From the NCBI RefSeq assembly GCF_026625985.1, contig NZ_CP113116.1, forward strand, positions 5,518,001 through 5,582,000: a DNA stretch of 64,000 nt, in the 5' to 3' direction. The notes below the pieces were generated by a model. It made no database searches, was not told where the DNA came from, and worked only from the letters and a program-made list of their open reading frames with translations. The stretch is from Mycobacterium sp. Aquia_213. GTDB lineage: Bacteria; Actinomycetota; Actinomycetes; Mycobacteriales; Mycobacteriaceae. Position 1 is the stretch's first letter, and each line of letters starts with the position of its first letter. The position numbers were made by a program, and so were the translations under genes. Shown piece after piece: positions 41,662 to 50,915 of the stretch.

Positions 41662-42441
41662 TTAGGTGCCGGTCCACTGGGGAGCGCGCTTCTCGGCGAA
41701 TGCGATCGCGCCCTCCTTCGCGTCGTTCGAGCCGAACACGGGAGCCAGCAGCTTGCCCTGCTCGGCAAAGAAGTCCTTCGGGTTCCAGCTGCGGGACTCG
41801 ACGATGATCTGCTTGGTGACCGCCACCGCGAGCGGCCCGTTGGCGGCGATCTTTTCGGCCAGCTCGATCGCGGCATCCAGCGCCGACCCGGGCTCGGCCA
41901 ACACGTTCACCATGCCGAGCGCGTGGGCACGCTCCGCGCTGAGGTTCTCCCCGGTCAGCGCCAGCTCCATCGCGATGGCCGACGGAATGCGCTGGGGCAG
42001 GCGCAGCAGTCCGCCGCCACCGGCGACCAGACCGCGCCTGACCTCGGGGATACCGAAGGCCGAGTCCTTGGACGCCACGATCAGATCGGTGGCCAGCGCA
42101 AGCTCGGTGCCACCGGCCAGGGCGTAGCCCTCGACCGCCGCGATCAGCGGTTTGGTCGGTGGACGCTCGGTGAAGCCCATGCCGCGGCCCTCAACGATGG
42201 GAAATTCGCCCCGGGCAAACGCCTTGAGGTCCATGCCCGCGCAGAAGGAGCCGCCGGCGCCGGTCAGGATGCCCACCGAAAGACCTGCATCGCCGTCGAG
42301 CCGGTCGACCGCTTCGGCCAGGCCTTTGGCCACCGCGAGGTTGACCGCGTTCTTGGCCTTGGGCCGGTTAATCGTGATGATCAGGATCCGGCCGCGTTGT
42401 TCGACCAGAACTTCGGGCTCGTTGGCTTCGTCAGTGCTCAC
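41662..42441 (-). CDS. echA1: EchA1 enoyl-CoA hydratase
   Basis: A 259-residue crotonase. The opening strand is IITINRPKAKNAVN, the first oxyanion-hole loop is SFCAGMDLKAFARGE near 64-78, the second is AAVEGYALAGGTELALATDL near 99-118, and the active-site stretch FGIPEVRRGLVAGGGG follows near 127. It hydrates 2-enoyl-CoA in beta-oxidation or an allied lipid pathway. GTG 42441 matches the start of the M. tuberculosis Rv0222; AAGGAG is 13 nt upstream, a little far. Two tandem GGTGGCATC units stand in the leader. Confidence 0.9.
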   Translation of the reverse strand: MSTDEANEPEVLVEQRGRILIITINRPKAKNAVNLAVAKGLAEAVDRLDGDAGLSVGILTGAGGSFCAGMDLKAFARGEFPIVEGRGMGFTERPPTKPLIAAVEGYALAGGTELALATDLIVASKDSAFGIPEVRRGLVAGGGGLLRLPQRIPSAIAMELALTGENLSAERAHALGMVNVLAEPGSALDAAIELAEKIAANGPLAVAVTKQIIVESRSWNPKDFFAEQGKLLAPVFGSNDAKEGAIAFAEKRAPQWTGT

Positions 42442-42597
42442 GGTAGCTGCCCATCTCCTTCCAAATCGGTGGCATCGGTGGCATCGGTGCAAACCAGTGG
42501 CTGTTACCGATTGATGGTAGCGGCCGACGGAAATGCCATTGGCACCAGGAGAGAGTCGCGTTACCAAAAGTCGGGGTCGTCGCGGCAGCCGGACCGG

Positions 42598-44007
42598 TCA
42601 GGCCGGCGCCATCGCCGCCTCGACGGGCGTCAGCACTTCGGAAAGCCCTGCAGCCCTGCGTAATTCGATGAAGTCGGCGACCATCGCCTCGGTCACCTCG
42701 TGCGGGTCCTTGACGGTGGCCCCATCGGACAGCACCGAGATGTTGAGCTGATCGACGTAACTCCACACGGTGATGTTGAGCCCACTGCCTGCGGTCAACG
42801 GCCCCACCGAGTAAATCTCGGTGACCTGAGCACCGCCGACGCGGCCGCGCTCGCGCGGTCCGGGCACGTTCGAGATCGGAAGGTTGAGCACCTTGTTCTG
42901 GCCGTCGCGGCTGGAAGCCCAACGGAAAAACGACTCGGTGGCCAGCGGCGGCATGTAGTTCGACCATCGGCTGATCAATTCCGGTCCGACCAGGTGGAAC
43001 GCCTCCTTGGCGGAGTTGGCGTTGTCGTGGCAGGCCGCCAGACGGGCCAACGGGTCGTCGAGGTCGGCCGGCAGCGCCACCATCATCCCGGTGAAGTAAT
43101 TGCCCGAAATCCGATCCGGCGAGAAGTTGAAACTCGCCGGGACGGAGGCCAGCAGCGGTTCGGCCGTGCCGTCGTAGCGCAACAGCAAGGTGCGCAGCGC
43201 CCCAGTGGAGATGGCCAGCACCACGTCGTTGATCTTGACGCCTCGCTTTTTGCCGGTCTCTTTGACGTCGGCAAGCGCCAGGGTGGCCGTCGCGAAACGG
43301 CGTTCCGGGGTGATCCGGTGATTGAGGAAGGTGGGCGGCGGGGTGAAGGGCATGGTCAGCTCCGGCGAGAGCTTGCGTGAGCTGTGCCGGACCCGATTGA
43401 CACCGCGCGCGGTGTAGCCGAACGTCCCCGGCAGCTTGCGGGCCTGGCGGAGGTGATCGAAGAATGCCGTGCGCACCAGTTGCGACTTGGTGGGTGCGGG
43501 GTCGGTGATCTGCGGACCGCTTTCCGGTGTGGGCAGCAGGTCCATGCCCCGGGCCATCAGGTTGGCCGACGCGACGCCGTCGGCGAGCGCGTGGTGGATC
43601 TTGCCGACGACCGCGACGCGGTTGTTGGCCAGGCCTTCGATGAAGTACATCTCCCACAGCGGACGGTCGCGGTCCAGTGGGGTGCTGGCAATGCGTCCGA
43701 TCGCTTCGTCCAACTCGCGGCGACCGCCCGGCTCGGGCAACCGCATCTGGCGGATGTGGTACTCGAGGTCGACCTCGCAGTGCTCGCGCCACATCGGATG
43801 GTGGAACTTCCACGGGATGTCGACGAGCTGATAGGTGAAGGGCTCGAGCTTGTTCAACCTGGCCCCGATGACCTGGCGAAACGAATCGATGGCGAAGTCT
43901 CGGCGATCCGGGTCGATCTCGACGACTGCGACCTTGATCGTGTGCATATGCACGTTAGGGGTCTCGCTGTACAGCAGTACCGAGTCCCAGCCGCTCAGCC
44001 GTTTCAT
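42598..44007 (-). CDS. WS/DGAT-type O-acyltransferase (Rv0221-like)
   Basis: A 469-residue wax ester synthase/diacylglycerol acyltransferase. The active-site HHxxxDG is KIHHALADGVAS near 137-147. The second signature is NLPISNVPGPRERGR near 376-390, with LNITVWSYVDQLNISVLSD afterwards. It forms triacylglycerol or wax esters from acyl-CoA. ATG 44007 has AAGGGG upstream. It lies between lipC and echA1 in the same orientation, as in M. tuberculosis. Confidence 0.93.
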   Translation of the reverse strand: MKRLSGWDSVLLYSETPNVHMHTIKVAVVEIDPDRRDFAIDSFRQVIGARLNKLEPFTYQLVDIPWKFHHPMWREHCEVDLEYHIRQMRLPEPGGRRELDEAIGRIASTPLDRDRPLWEMYFIEGLANNRVAVVGKIHHALADGVASANLMARGMDLLPTPESGPQITDPAPTKSQLVRTAFFDHLRQARKLPGTFGYTARGVNRVRHSSRKLSPELTMPFTPPPTFLNHRITPERRFATATLALADVKETGKKRGVKINDVVLAISTGALRTLLLRYDGTAEPLLASVPASFNFSPDRISGNYFTGMMVALPADLDDPLARLAACHDNANSAKEAFHLVGPELISRWSNYMPPLATESFFRWASSRDGQNKVLNLPISNVPGPRERGRVGGAQVTEIYSVGPLTAGSGLNITVWSYVDQLNISVLSDGATVKDPHEVTEAMVADFIELRRAAGLSEVLTPVEAAMAPA

Positions 44008-44050
44008 CGCTGCCCCTTCCCCTCAAGGGGGACCTTACTCAGCGACCGAG

Positions 44051-45256
44051 CTAGATGACCTCTTTTGACCTGATCTGCACCTTGGTGCGGTAGATCTGGT
44101 TGAGGAACAGCGAAGTCGCGTGGGCAGCCACCCCGGCGCGCTCGCCGTCGATCATGTCGAAGCCGTGTCCGGCGCCGGGCAACTCCAGGTACCCGACCAT
44201 CGAATGCGACACCGCCCGCAGCCGCTCCACGAAGCTGCGCGCCTGTTCGACGGGGATGACGCTGTCCTTGCTGCCGTGAATCACCAAGAACGGCGGGGCA
44301 TTCCGGTGTACACGCGCGATCGGCGACGCGTCCCGGTACAGCTCGGGGTGACGGCCGATGGACTTCTTGACCACCACCCGCTCCAGGAATTCGACGAACC
44401 GGTCACGCTCGGGGGTCGAGCGGTCCTCCCAGTCGTAGCGGCCGTAGATGCCGACCACCGCGTCCACCGAGCTGTCCGCGCCCTCCGGCAGCCTCCGCTC
44501 GAAGTCCGGGTCGTCGGGCGTGAGGCCGGCCAGCGCGGACAAGTGCCCGCCCGCCGAACAGCCTGCCACCGCAACGAAATCGCGATCACCGCCGAACTTG
44601 TCGACGTTGGCACGCGCCCACGCGATCGCGGTCTTGACGTCGGTGATGTGACGCGGCCACCGGTGATAGGGCGCGACGCGGTAGTCGATCGCCAGGCACA
44701 CCCAGCCCTGCTCGGCCAGTCGCGACATCAGGGCGGTGCCCTGCATCATCGCGCGCCCGTGCACCCAGGCGCCGCCCGGGACGAAGATCAGCACCGGCGC
44801 GGGCTGGGCCGGCAGATCCTTGCGCCGCCAGACATCGAGCACCTGCGCCGGGTGGTCGCCGTAGTGCACCGCCCGGCGGTACAGATAGCGGCGCTGCCGC
44901 AACGCCTCCCAGATCGGCGGCGTCTTCTCGGCGACCGGCCATTCGGCGTCGAGGTCCGCGGCGGACACGACTCCGCGCAAGGCCGCGACGGACACGTCGT
45001 GCGTGCTTTCCCGGTCCCGGCGGCGTGTGTCGTTGATCCCCGGTGTCAGCAAGTCCTTCTTCAGGGCAGAGAAAGCCTCTGGCGCATGTCGCGCGCCCCA
45101 GACACCCATCGCGGTCACACCACCCAGTGGTTCCAGGTGCTTACCCACCACCGGTAGCGAAGCGCTGGCAACGCTTAATGCCAGCGCATAGTCGGCGGGA
45201 CGGGCCCGCAGCAACCATTTCAAACAGGGTGTCATGCTTGGAACCCTTGCCGTCAT
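44051..45256 (-). CDS. lipC: LipC-like esterase/lipase
   Basis: A 401-residue hormone-sensitive-lipase-type alpha/beta hydrolase. The oxyanion-hole motif is VPGGAWVHG near 158-166 (Gly-Gly-Ala variant), the nucleophile Ser in GCSAGGHLSALAG near 232, an acid residue near 340 (GSKDSVIPVEQ), and the catalytic His in GAGHGFDM near 370. It hydrolyses short acyl esters; M. tuberculosis LipC is cell-surface associated. ATG 45256 has TACAGT 7 nt upstream and no ribosome binding site (leaderless); ATG 45235 with AAGGG 8 nt upstream is an alternative. Confidence 0.92.
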   Translation of the reverse strand: MTARVPSMTPCLKWLLRARPADYALALSVASASLPVVGKHLEPLGGVTAMGVWGARHAPEAFSALKKDLLTPGINDTRRRDRESTHDVSVAALRGVVSAADLDAEWPVAEKTPPIWEALRQRRYLYRRAVHYGDHPAQVLDVWRRKDLPAQPAPVLIFVPGGAWVHGRAMMQGTALMSRLAEQGWVCLAIDYRVAPYHRWPRHITDVKTAIAWARANVDKFGGDRDFVAVAGCSAGGHLSALAGLTPDDPDFERRLPEGADSSVDAVVGIYGRYDWEDRSTPERDRFVEFLERVVVKKSIGRHPELYRDASPIARVHRNAPPFLVIHGSKDSVIPVEQARSFVERLRAVSHSMVGYLELPGAGHGFDMIDGERAGVAAHATSLFLNQIYRTKVQIRSKEVI

Positions 45257-45263
45257 GTAGGGG

Positions 45264-45269
45264 ACTGTA
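45264..45269 (-). promoter_or_regulatory. -10 hexamer for leaderless lipC
   Basis: TACAGT on the minus strand is followed by 7 nt and the ATG at 45256. The same hexamer stands 6 nt before fadD4. Confidence 0.45.
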
Positions 45270-45368
45270 CCCCGAGCGCGTCAGGGGAAACTGACGTTTG
45301 CGTAGAAGTGCCGGAGATGGCCGGAAATCGCCCGGACAAATGTTTGCTAAATTGCCGGATTTACTTCC

Positions 45369-45887
45369 CTAGACAGGGTTCTTGGCTTCGCTGGGCGAGG
45401 CGCGCCGACGCGCCGCGACGAGCCGGATCATGTAGCAGATAGCGCTCATCCCGAACATCGCCGCGGTCAGCAGCAGCCACCTGCCCAGGAAGGGTTGCTG
45501 AGTTTGGCCGGTCGCCGCCAGGTAGGTGGGCCCGCCCTGCTCGATGATGCCGGGCAAAAAGATCAGTAGCGTCAGCCCAGCCCCCAAGGCCGGCACCCGA
45601 ATGTAGTTGCGGGCGAGCACCTTTGGACGGCCGCGACCGGAATGCCGGCGCACCGACAACACCCGGTCGGCCAGAGCGTAGAGCGGGAAGAACAGCAGAT
45701 CATGGACGACCACGGCGGCGGCGAACCAGACGGCGATGGACTGCCACCAGGTGCCGGGGTTCCACAGCGTCGCCGGTTTGAAGGTGGCCAGAATGTAGCC
45801 CATCAGTGCGAACCCGGACAGCATCGTCAGCAGATGCAGCGGATGCGATCCGTAGACCGCGGCGAAACGTGTTGAGAGTCTTGACAT
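45369..45887 (-). CDS. Membrane protein of the molybdo-oxidoreductase pair (Rv0219-like)
   Basis: A 172-residue protein with four predicted membrane helices (about 17-33, 48-72, 101-117, 138-158) and Arg-rich loops. The ATG lies 1 nt after the TGA of the upstream sulfite-oxidase-like gene, so translation is coupled. It probably serves as a membrane partner or anchor of that enzyme. I recognise no catalytic motif. It matches Rv0219 in position. Confidence 0.82.
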   Translation of the reverse strand: MSRLSTRFAAVYGSHPLHLLTMLSGFALMGYILATFKPATLWNPGTWWQSIAVWFAAAVVVHDLLFFPLYALADRVLSVRRHSGRGRPKVLARNYIRVPALGAGLTLLIFLPGIIEQGGPTYLAATGQTQQPFLGRWLLLTAAMFGMSAICYMIRLVAARRRASPSEAKNPV

Positions 45888-45888
45888 C

Positions 45889-47121
45889 TCAACCGCCTTC
45901 GAATTCGATGGCAGCCACCCATTTGGTGTTGTGCACACCCGGCAGCGCGGGCACGATGATCCGGGCCGGATAGCCGTGGTCCAGGGACAAGTCGGCGCCG
46001 TTGACCCGCAGCGCCAACAGCGCCTCCGGATCACGAATCTGGTTGGCCTGCAACGTCGCCTGCCCGAAGGCACCGCCTTGCTGCAGTGAGACAACCCGCG
46101 CCGAGCGCGGCGTGGGTACGCCCGCGATGCGGGCCAGCTCGGCCAGCCGGACGCCGCTCCAGGTCTGGACGGTCGACCACCCTTCGACGCAGGCGATCGG
46201 CAGGCGCGCGGTGGTCTGCGGCATACCGGCCAGCGTGGCGCGGTCCAGCATGACGTCGGCATGACCCCCGCGCAGGGCCAATGACCAACTCTCGCCGACA
46301 CTTTCGCGGCTGATGCCCGCGGCGACGGCGGTCTTGTTGACCGGGAAATCACCCCGGCCCCGCCCGCGCGGCAGCAGCAGGGCGGCGCCGCGGGCCGCCC
46401 CGCCGACGGTCTGGCCGACGGTGAGAGCCGCGATCAGCAACACGCCGCTGCCGACCAGCGCCAGGGCGCCGCGCCTGCTCATTGTCGGTTCGGCCGGATC
46501 CGTGGCCACCAGGCCGTCGGGATCGGCCGGCTCCGGACGGGTGTCGGCACGGCTGGTGCGCAACACGTCGCGCAGCGCCAGCGACCGTAGTCCGGTGACC
46601 AGGCGAGGCAGCTTGACCGCGATGTGCATCAGGAATCCGGTGATGAAGACCCAGGCTCCGAAGTAGTGCGCGTCGTAGAAGCTGAACCCGAATATGTAGT
46701 CGTACTGGATGTTCAGCACTCCGGTGACGATCTCGAACAGGATCCCGCCGACGAGCAGCACCAGCGACCCTCGCTCCAGCAGCTGGGCGACCGATCGCGC
46801 CGGCGGCCAGACGAACAGCCGCGGGATCACCGACCACAACTTGGCCAGCACCACCGGGATGATCACCAGCCCAAGCCCGACGTGCAGGCCCTGGGTCAGC
46901 CGGTACAGCCAGGACGGGCGGGTGGGCCAGTCGAACAACGGCAGTCGCAGCCAGCCGACCTCCGCGGGGATGGCCTGGCCGAATTGCGGGGCGTAGGCGA
47001 TGTAGGACAGCAGCCCCGTGATCGTGACGATCGGCAGTGCCACCAGTAGCACCAGCCCGAACACGGACGTCAGCCACGGGCCGCGCAGCGGGCTGCGGAA
47101 CCGGGCACCCAGGCCGCTCAC
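45889..47121 (-). CDS. Cytochrome b-type / sulfite-oxidase-like molybdopterin oxidoreductase fusion (Rv0218-like)
   Basis: A 410-residue two-part protein. Residues 10-190 are a membrane domain with four or five helices and His residues (YRLTQGLHVGLGL, DAHYFGAWVFITGFLMHIAV) suited to heme b ligation. After a linker with an extra helix (about 222-240), residues 280-410 form a sulfite oxidase-type Moco domain: LPIACVEGWSTVQTWSGVRL with the Mo-coordinating Cys near 303, and YPARIIVPALPGVHNTKWVA at the end. It probably passes electrons between Moco and quinone. GTG 47121 overlaps the upstream methyltransferase stop by 4 nt (GTGA). Confidence 0.85.
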   Translation of the reverse strand: MSGLGARFRSPLRGPWLTSVFGLVLLVALPIVTITGLLSYIAYAPQFGQAIPAEVGWLRLPLFDWPTRPSWLYRLTQGLHVGLGLVIIPVVLAKLWSVIPRLFVWPPARSVAQLLERGSLVLLVGGILFEIVTGVLNIQYDYIFGFSFYDAHYFGAWVFITGFLMHIAVKLPRLVTGLRSLALRDVLRTSRADTRPEPADPDGLVATDPAEPTMSRRGALALVGSGVLLIAALTVGQTVGGAARGAALLLPRGRGRGDFPVNKTAVAAGISRESVGESWSLALRGGHADVMLDRATLAGMPQTTARLPIACVEGWSTVQTWSGVRLAELARIAGVPTPRSARVVSLQQGGAFGQATLQANQIRDPEALLALRVNGADLSLDHGYPARIIVPALPGVHNTKWVAAIEFEGG

Positions 47122-47774
47122 GGCGCCGCCAGACTCGCGATCACCCGGCCGCCGATAAGGCTCACGCTGGTCAACGTTAGACCGACTTGCGCCGCGAGGG
47201 TGGCCGCACTGTCCACCCCGACCGACGCCCAGCGGAACCAGGGCCCGACATCGCACGCCGACTCCAGGCGCACCCAGCGCGCGCGAATACCGATGGCGTC
47301 GGCGTCGAACTCTGCCACGCAGCGCCCACCGCGGCGCAGCAACTCCGCGGCGCGCGCCAGAATCCGCCCCGGGTCCCCGCCGAGGCCGACATTACCGTCG
47401 ACCAGCAGCACCGTCTGCCACCGCCCCATGCCGGGCAGCGGCTCGAACACGTCGCTCAACAGGGCCGGCGCGCCGCCGCGCCCGGCCAGCCGGATCGCCG
47501 TCGCGGACCGGTCGATGCCGAGTGCGGGTATGCCGCGCTCAAACAGCCGCGCCACCAACCGCCCCGGTCCGCAGCCGAGCTCGATCGTCGGTCCGCTGCA
47601 CATCTGGGTGACGGCTTCGTCGAAGACCTCGTCGAGGGCATCGACCAATCCGCCGTTCGGGGAGCACCGGGCGCCCAGCCAGCGATGCGCGGGCAGTACC
47701 CGAACCTCGCCGTCATCATGACGAATCCAACATCGCTCGCCGCCGAGCGCCCGATCGTAGAGATGCCCCAGCAA
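47118..47774 (-). CDS. SAM-dependent methyltransferase-like protein
   Basis: A 218-residue class I methyltransferase-like protein. The SAM site is TIELGCGPGRLVARLFERGI near 61-80 with the next strand ALGIDRSATAI; later motifs are weak. I chose TTG 47774 because GAAAGG lies 6 nt upstream and the homologous part appears to begin at LLGHLYDRAL; an in-frame ATG at 47846 adds 24 residues without a ribosome binding site. The stop overlaps the start of the oxidoreductase gene, making a three-gene coupled operon with 45889 and 45369. Substrate unknown. Confidence 0.75.
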   Translation of the reverse strand: MLGHLYDRALGGERCWIRHDDGEVRVLPAHRWLGARCSPNGGLVDALDEVFDEAVTQMCSGPTIELGCGPGRLVARLFERGIPALGIDRSATAIRLAGRGGAPALLSDVFEPLPGMGRWQTVLLVDGNVGLGGDPGRILARAAELLRRGGRCVAEFDADAIGIRARWVRLESACDVGPWFRWASVGVDSAATLAAQVGLTLTSVSLIGGRVIASLAAP

Positions 47775-48003
47775 TTCACGCCTTTCGCATCGCGTCCGAC
47801 CAGGAAGTTGAAACCGCGCCCGCGCCACCCGCATGCTCATATGCACGGGTTACGCCAGCGTTTGGATCACTCCGATCGATACCCTCATCCGCTGTCCGCT
47901 AACCAAGCCGATCAAGCCCCGACGACTCGACGGGGCCTCACGGGGTTATTCGGAGCCGGGGCTGGCCGGGACGGGTACGGCGGCCGACGTTTCGGTGCGG
48001 CGG

Positions 48004-48984
48004 CTAGCTGTACTGCCCTGAGAGGTTAGGTACGCGGCTAGCGGGTGGTTGGCCGCCGAGTGCGGTGTGGCCGCGGTGGTGATTGTAGTTGTGGAGCCAG
48101 TCGGTGAAGGCGGCGCAGCGTTCAGTGTCGGTGCGGTAGGGGCGGGCGTAGGCCCATTCGTCGGCCAGGGTGCGGTGGTATCTCTCCACTTTTCCGTTCG
48201 TCTGTGGCCGGTAGGGGCGAGTCCATTTGTGGGTCACTGGTCCTAGGGCGTGGGCAAAAGGTGTTGAGCGGTAACACCCACCGCGGTCCGTCAAAACAGC
48301 GCTCACGGTAATGCCGGCTTCAGCGAACCAGGCCTGGGCGCGTAGCCAAAAGGCCGCCGCGGTCTCTTTGCGTTCATTGGCTAGCAATTCGGTGTAGGCC
48401 AGGCGGGAGTGGTCGTCGAGAGCGGTGTGCAGGTAGTGATAGCCGATCACGGGGTGATTGTTGCGACGAATGGGTGTGTGGGCCAGGGAGTTTCGTTTGC
48501 CGATGCTGCGCCCGTGGATGCGCCAGCCACCGCCATCAGGGATCTTGCCCAGTTTCTTGACATCAAGGTGCACGAGGTCACCGGGCCGTCGATGTTCGTA
48601 GCGTCTGATGACCCGGCCGGTAGCTCGGTCCAGCCAGCACAGTTTGGCCAGCCCGTAGCGGGTCAAAACCCGATGCACCGTCGAAACGTTCAGGCCCAGC
48701 AGGTAAGCGATCCGAGCCGGTCCCCACCGGCGGATCACGCGGACCTTGATGATCCGCCGCTCGGTGCGTGGCGGCGTCCGATGCGGACTGCGGTGGGGTC
48801 GTGAACTGCGATCGGCCATCCCGGCCTCGCCCAATTCCCGGTAGCGGCTAGCCCACCGGGCTGCAGTGGTGGCCGATACCTGGAACCGTTCGGCTGCCCG
48901 CCGCAACGGCCAACCGTTCTCAACGACGCAACGAGCCAGCCGCAGCCGACCGGTTTCTGACAAAGGGGCATTACGGTGGGACAC
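48004..48984 (-). CDS. IS481-family transposase
   Basis: A 326-residue DDE transposase. The N-terminal helix-turn-helix includes WPLRRAAERFQVSATTAARW. The catalytic residues are Asp in LVHLDVKKL near 140, Asp in VLTDRGGCY near 232 and Glu in NGKVERYHRT near 262. GTG 48984 has GGAGG 5 nt upstream. The frame runs past the end of the element and uses the TAG of the duplicated target CTAG as its stop. It appears intact, so the element may be active. Confidence 0.93.
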   Translation of the reverse strand: MSHRNAPLSETGRLRLARCVVENGWPLRRAAERFQVSATTAARWASRYRELGEAGMADRSSRPHRSPHRTPPRTERRIIKVRVIRRWGPARIAYLLGLNVSTVHRVLTRYGLAKLCWLDRATGRVIRRYEHRRPGDLVHLDVKKLGKIPDGGGWRIHGRSIGKRNSLAHTPIRRNNHPVIGYHYLHTALDDHSRLAYTELLANERKETAAAFWLRAQAWFAEAGITVSAVLTDRGGCYRSTPFAHALGPVTHKWTRPYRPQTNGKVERYHRTLADEWAYARPYRTDTERCAAFTDWLHNYNHHRGHTALGGQPPASRVPNLSGQYS

Positions 48985-49096
48985 GAAGACCTCCGAGGTG
49001 AGCAGTGCGTTCCTTAGACAGCTCGCACTTCACCCGGAGGTCTTCGTCATGTCACCACGCCACGCCGTCACCAACGTCCGTGGTCAGTACAGCTAG
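48004..49096. mobile_element. IS481-family insertion sequence with CTAG target duplication
   Basis: The element proper spans 48008-49092 (1085 bp). Its ends are CTGTACTG and CAGTACAG, perfect 8-bp inverted termini. They are flanked by CTAG at 48004-48007 and 49093-49096, the target duplication expected for this family. The outer bases CGG and CCG show that the empty site was the palindrome CGGCTAGCCG. The right-hand CTAG contains the stop codon of the neighbouring hydrolase, so that gene was left intact. Confidence 0.9.
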
Positions 49097-49911
49097 CCGT
49101 CGAACAAGAACCGTTCGAGCAACTCGTTCACGCGGGCCGGATGTTCCAGCGCCGCGAGGTGGCCGACCCCGTCGAGCACGGTGAAGGACGAACCGGGAAT
49201 GGATTCGGCCATCGCGCGCGTCTCGGCCACCGGGAAGGTGGCATCTTCGACGCCGGCAACCACGTGCACCGGCGCGGCGATGCGCCGCAGCAGCGCGTGC
49301 TGATCGGGGCGAGCGGGCACCACGCTGCGCACCGCCCAGCTGCTCGAGCTGAGGTCGACACGTTGCAAGCTCGCACGTATCGTCTCGACGACTTCGGGTC
49401 GGGTGCGCAGTGACGTCGGCCCGAGGAAGCCGCGGACTACCGACCGCGTGAGCGGCGGTCGCACGCCCCCGAGCATCCCGGCCAACCGCAACATGGCCGC
49501 GTACTTGACCTTTTGGGGGAAACCGGCTTTCGACGCGGTGCAGTTCATCAGGACTGCGCGGTCGATGCGGTCTGGATGCTGAGCGGCGAAGGTGGCCCCG
49601 ATCATCCCGCCCCAGGAGTTGCCGACGAAATGCGCCTTGTCGATGTCAAGGCCATCCATCAGGTCGACGACGCAGCGGGCGCATTCGGTAAAGCTGAACA
49701 TCGCGCGCAGCGGCTCGCTGCCACCGTGGCCAGGGGGGTCGATGAGCACCAGGCGGTTGCTCGCACCGAACCGGGCCGCTTGGCCGGCCCACAAGTCGCC
49801 GGTCATCAACAGGCTCGGCCACAGCAGCACCGCGGGCCCGGTTCCCGGGCTGACCTGCACGCGGATCTTGCCGAGGACGGTGTCGACAAACCGCGGAACC
49901 AACGTCGTCAC
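49093..49911 (-). CDS. Alpha/beta hydrolase
   Basis: A 272-residue alpha/beta hydrolase. The nucleophile elbow is HFVGNSWGGMIGATFAAQHP with Ser near 97. VVAGVEDATFPVAETRAMAE near 220-240 carries the acid residue and VLDGVGHLAALEHP near 250 the catalytic His. GTG 49911 has GGAGG 4 nt upstream; an in-frame ATG at 49950 is not preferred. The TAG stop is part of the target duplication of the adjacent insertion sequence. Substrate unknown; haloperoxidase-like esterases have this plan. It is divergent from lipW. Confidence 0.85.
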   Translation of the reverse strand: MTTLVPRFVDTVLGKIRVQVSPGTGPAVLLWPSLLMTGDLWAGQAARFGASNRLVLIDPPGHGGSEPLRAMFSFTECARCVVDLMDGLDIDKAHFVGNSWGGMIGATFAAQHPDRIDRAVLMNCTASKAGFPQKVKYAAMLRLAGMLGGVRPPLTRSVVRGFLGPTSLRTRPEVVETIRASLQRVDLSSSSWAVRSVVPARPDQHALLRRIAAPVHVVAGVEDATFPVAETRAMAESIPGSSFTVLDGVGHLAALEHPARVNELLERFLFDG

Positions 49912-50012
49912 TTCGCCTCCATATCCATCGGCAAGCCTAGGCGCCGGCACGGCGCCGACCTTGCCGTACCGGCGGCCGACAACGCCGCTTTCCTTTCGGT
50001 AATACTGAACCG

Positions 50013-50915
50013 GTGCCGAACAGCGACGTTCACCCAGATTTGCGCCGGACCGCGCGCCTGGTCCCCCGCCGGATGGTCAGTCCCAGGACGTTGCGGATGA
50101 TCCGTACCGCGCTGGCGCTGCAGGACCGTCGCGCATCCGGCTCCGCCGGCGACGTCGAGGTCATCACGCTGAGTTCGGGTGCCGGCGTTCGGCTGTTCCG
50201 TCCCGCCGGCGTCACCGAGCCGGCGCCGGCACTGCTGTGGATACACGGCGGCGGGTACGTGATCGGCAGCGCACAAATGGACGATCGGCTGTGTCGCGGG
50301 TTCTGCAGGAGATTGGGCATCACCGTCGCCTCGGTCGAGTACCGGCTGGCGCCCGAACATCCGTATCCCGCCCCGCTCGAGGACTGCTATTCGGCGCTGA
50401 CCTGGCTGGCCGGGCTGCCCGCGGTGGACCGGACGCGAGTGGCGATCGGCGGCGCGAGTGCCGGCGGCGGCCTTGCGGCGGCGCTGGCGTTGCTGGCCCG
50501 GGATCGCGGCGAAGTCGCGCCCTTTTTCCAGGTGCTTGCCTACCCGATGCTCGACGACCGTAGTTCGGAGACCGCCGCAAACCCGAACTATCGCCTCTGG
50601 GACACCCGCAGTAATCAGTTCGGCTGGACCGCGTATCTGGGCGACGCCGATCCGGCGGTTGCCGTGCCGGCCCGCCGCGACGACCTCGGCGGTCTGGCGC
50701 CGGCGTGGATCGGCGTGGGGACACACGACCTGTTCCACGACGAAGACCTCGCCTACGCCGAACGTCTGCGGGCCGCCGGGGTCCCGTGCCAGGTCGACGT
50801 GATCCCGGGAGCCTTCCACGGTTTCGACATGATCGCACCGAAAGAGCAAGTGTCGCAGCGCTTTTTCGACAGCCAATGCGAGAATCTGCGGACCGCGCTG
50901 GCGCAGGCGCGCTAG
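50013..50915 (+). CDS. lipW: LipW-like esterase
   Basis: A 300-residue HSL-family esterase. The oxyanion-hole motif is LLWIHGGGYVIGSAQ near 75-88, the nucleophile Ser in IGGASAGGGLAAALAL near 148, the acid in VGTHDLFHDED near 243 and the His in PGAFHGFDM near 271. It hydrolyses short-chain esters. It begins GTG-CCG; TAATACT is 6 nt upstream and no ribosome binding site is seen, so it may be leaderless. The last 4 nt overlap the convergent amidohydrolase gene. Confidence 0.92.
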   Translation: MPNSDVHPDLRRTARLVPRRMVSPRTLRMIRTALALQDRRASGSAGDVEVITLSSGAGVRLFRPAGVTEPAPALLWIHGGGYVIGSAQMDDRLCRGFCRRLGITVASVEYRLAPEHPYPAPLEDCYSALTWLAGLPAVDRTRVAIGGASAGGGLAAALALLARDRGEVAPFFQVLAYPMLDDRSSETAANPNYRLWDTRSNQFGWTAYLGDADPAVAVPARRDDLGGLAPAWIGVGTHDLFHDEDLAYAERLRAAGVPCQVDVIPGAFHGFDMIAPKEQVSQRFFDSQCENLRTALAQAR

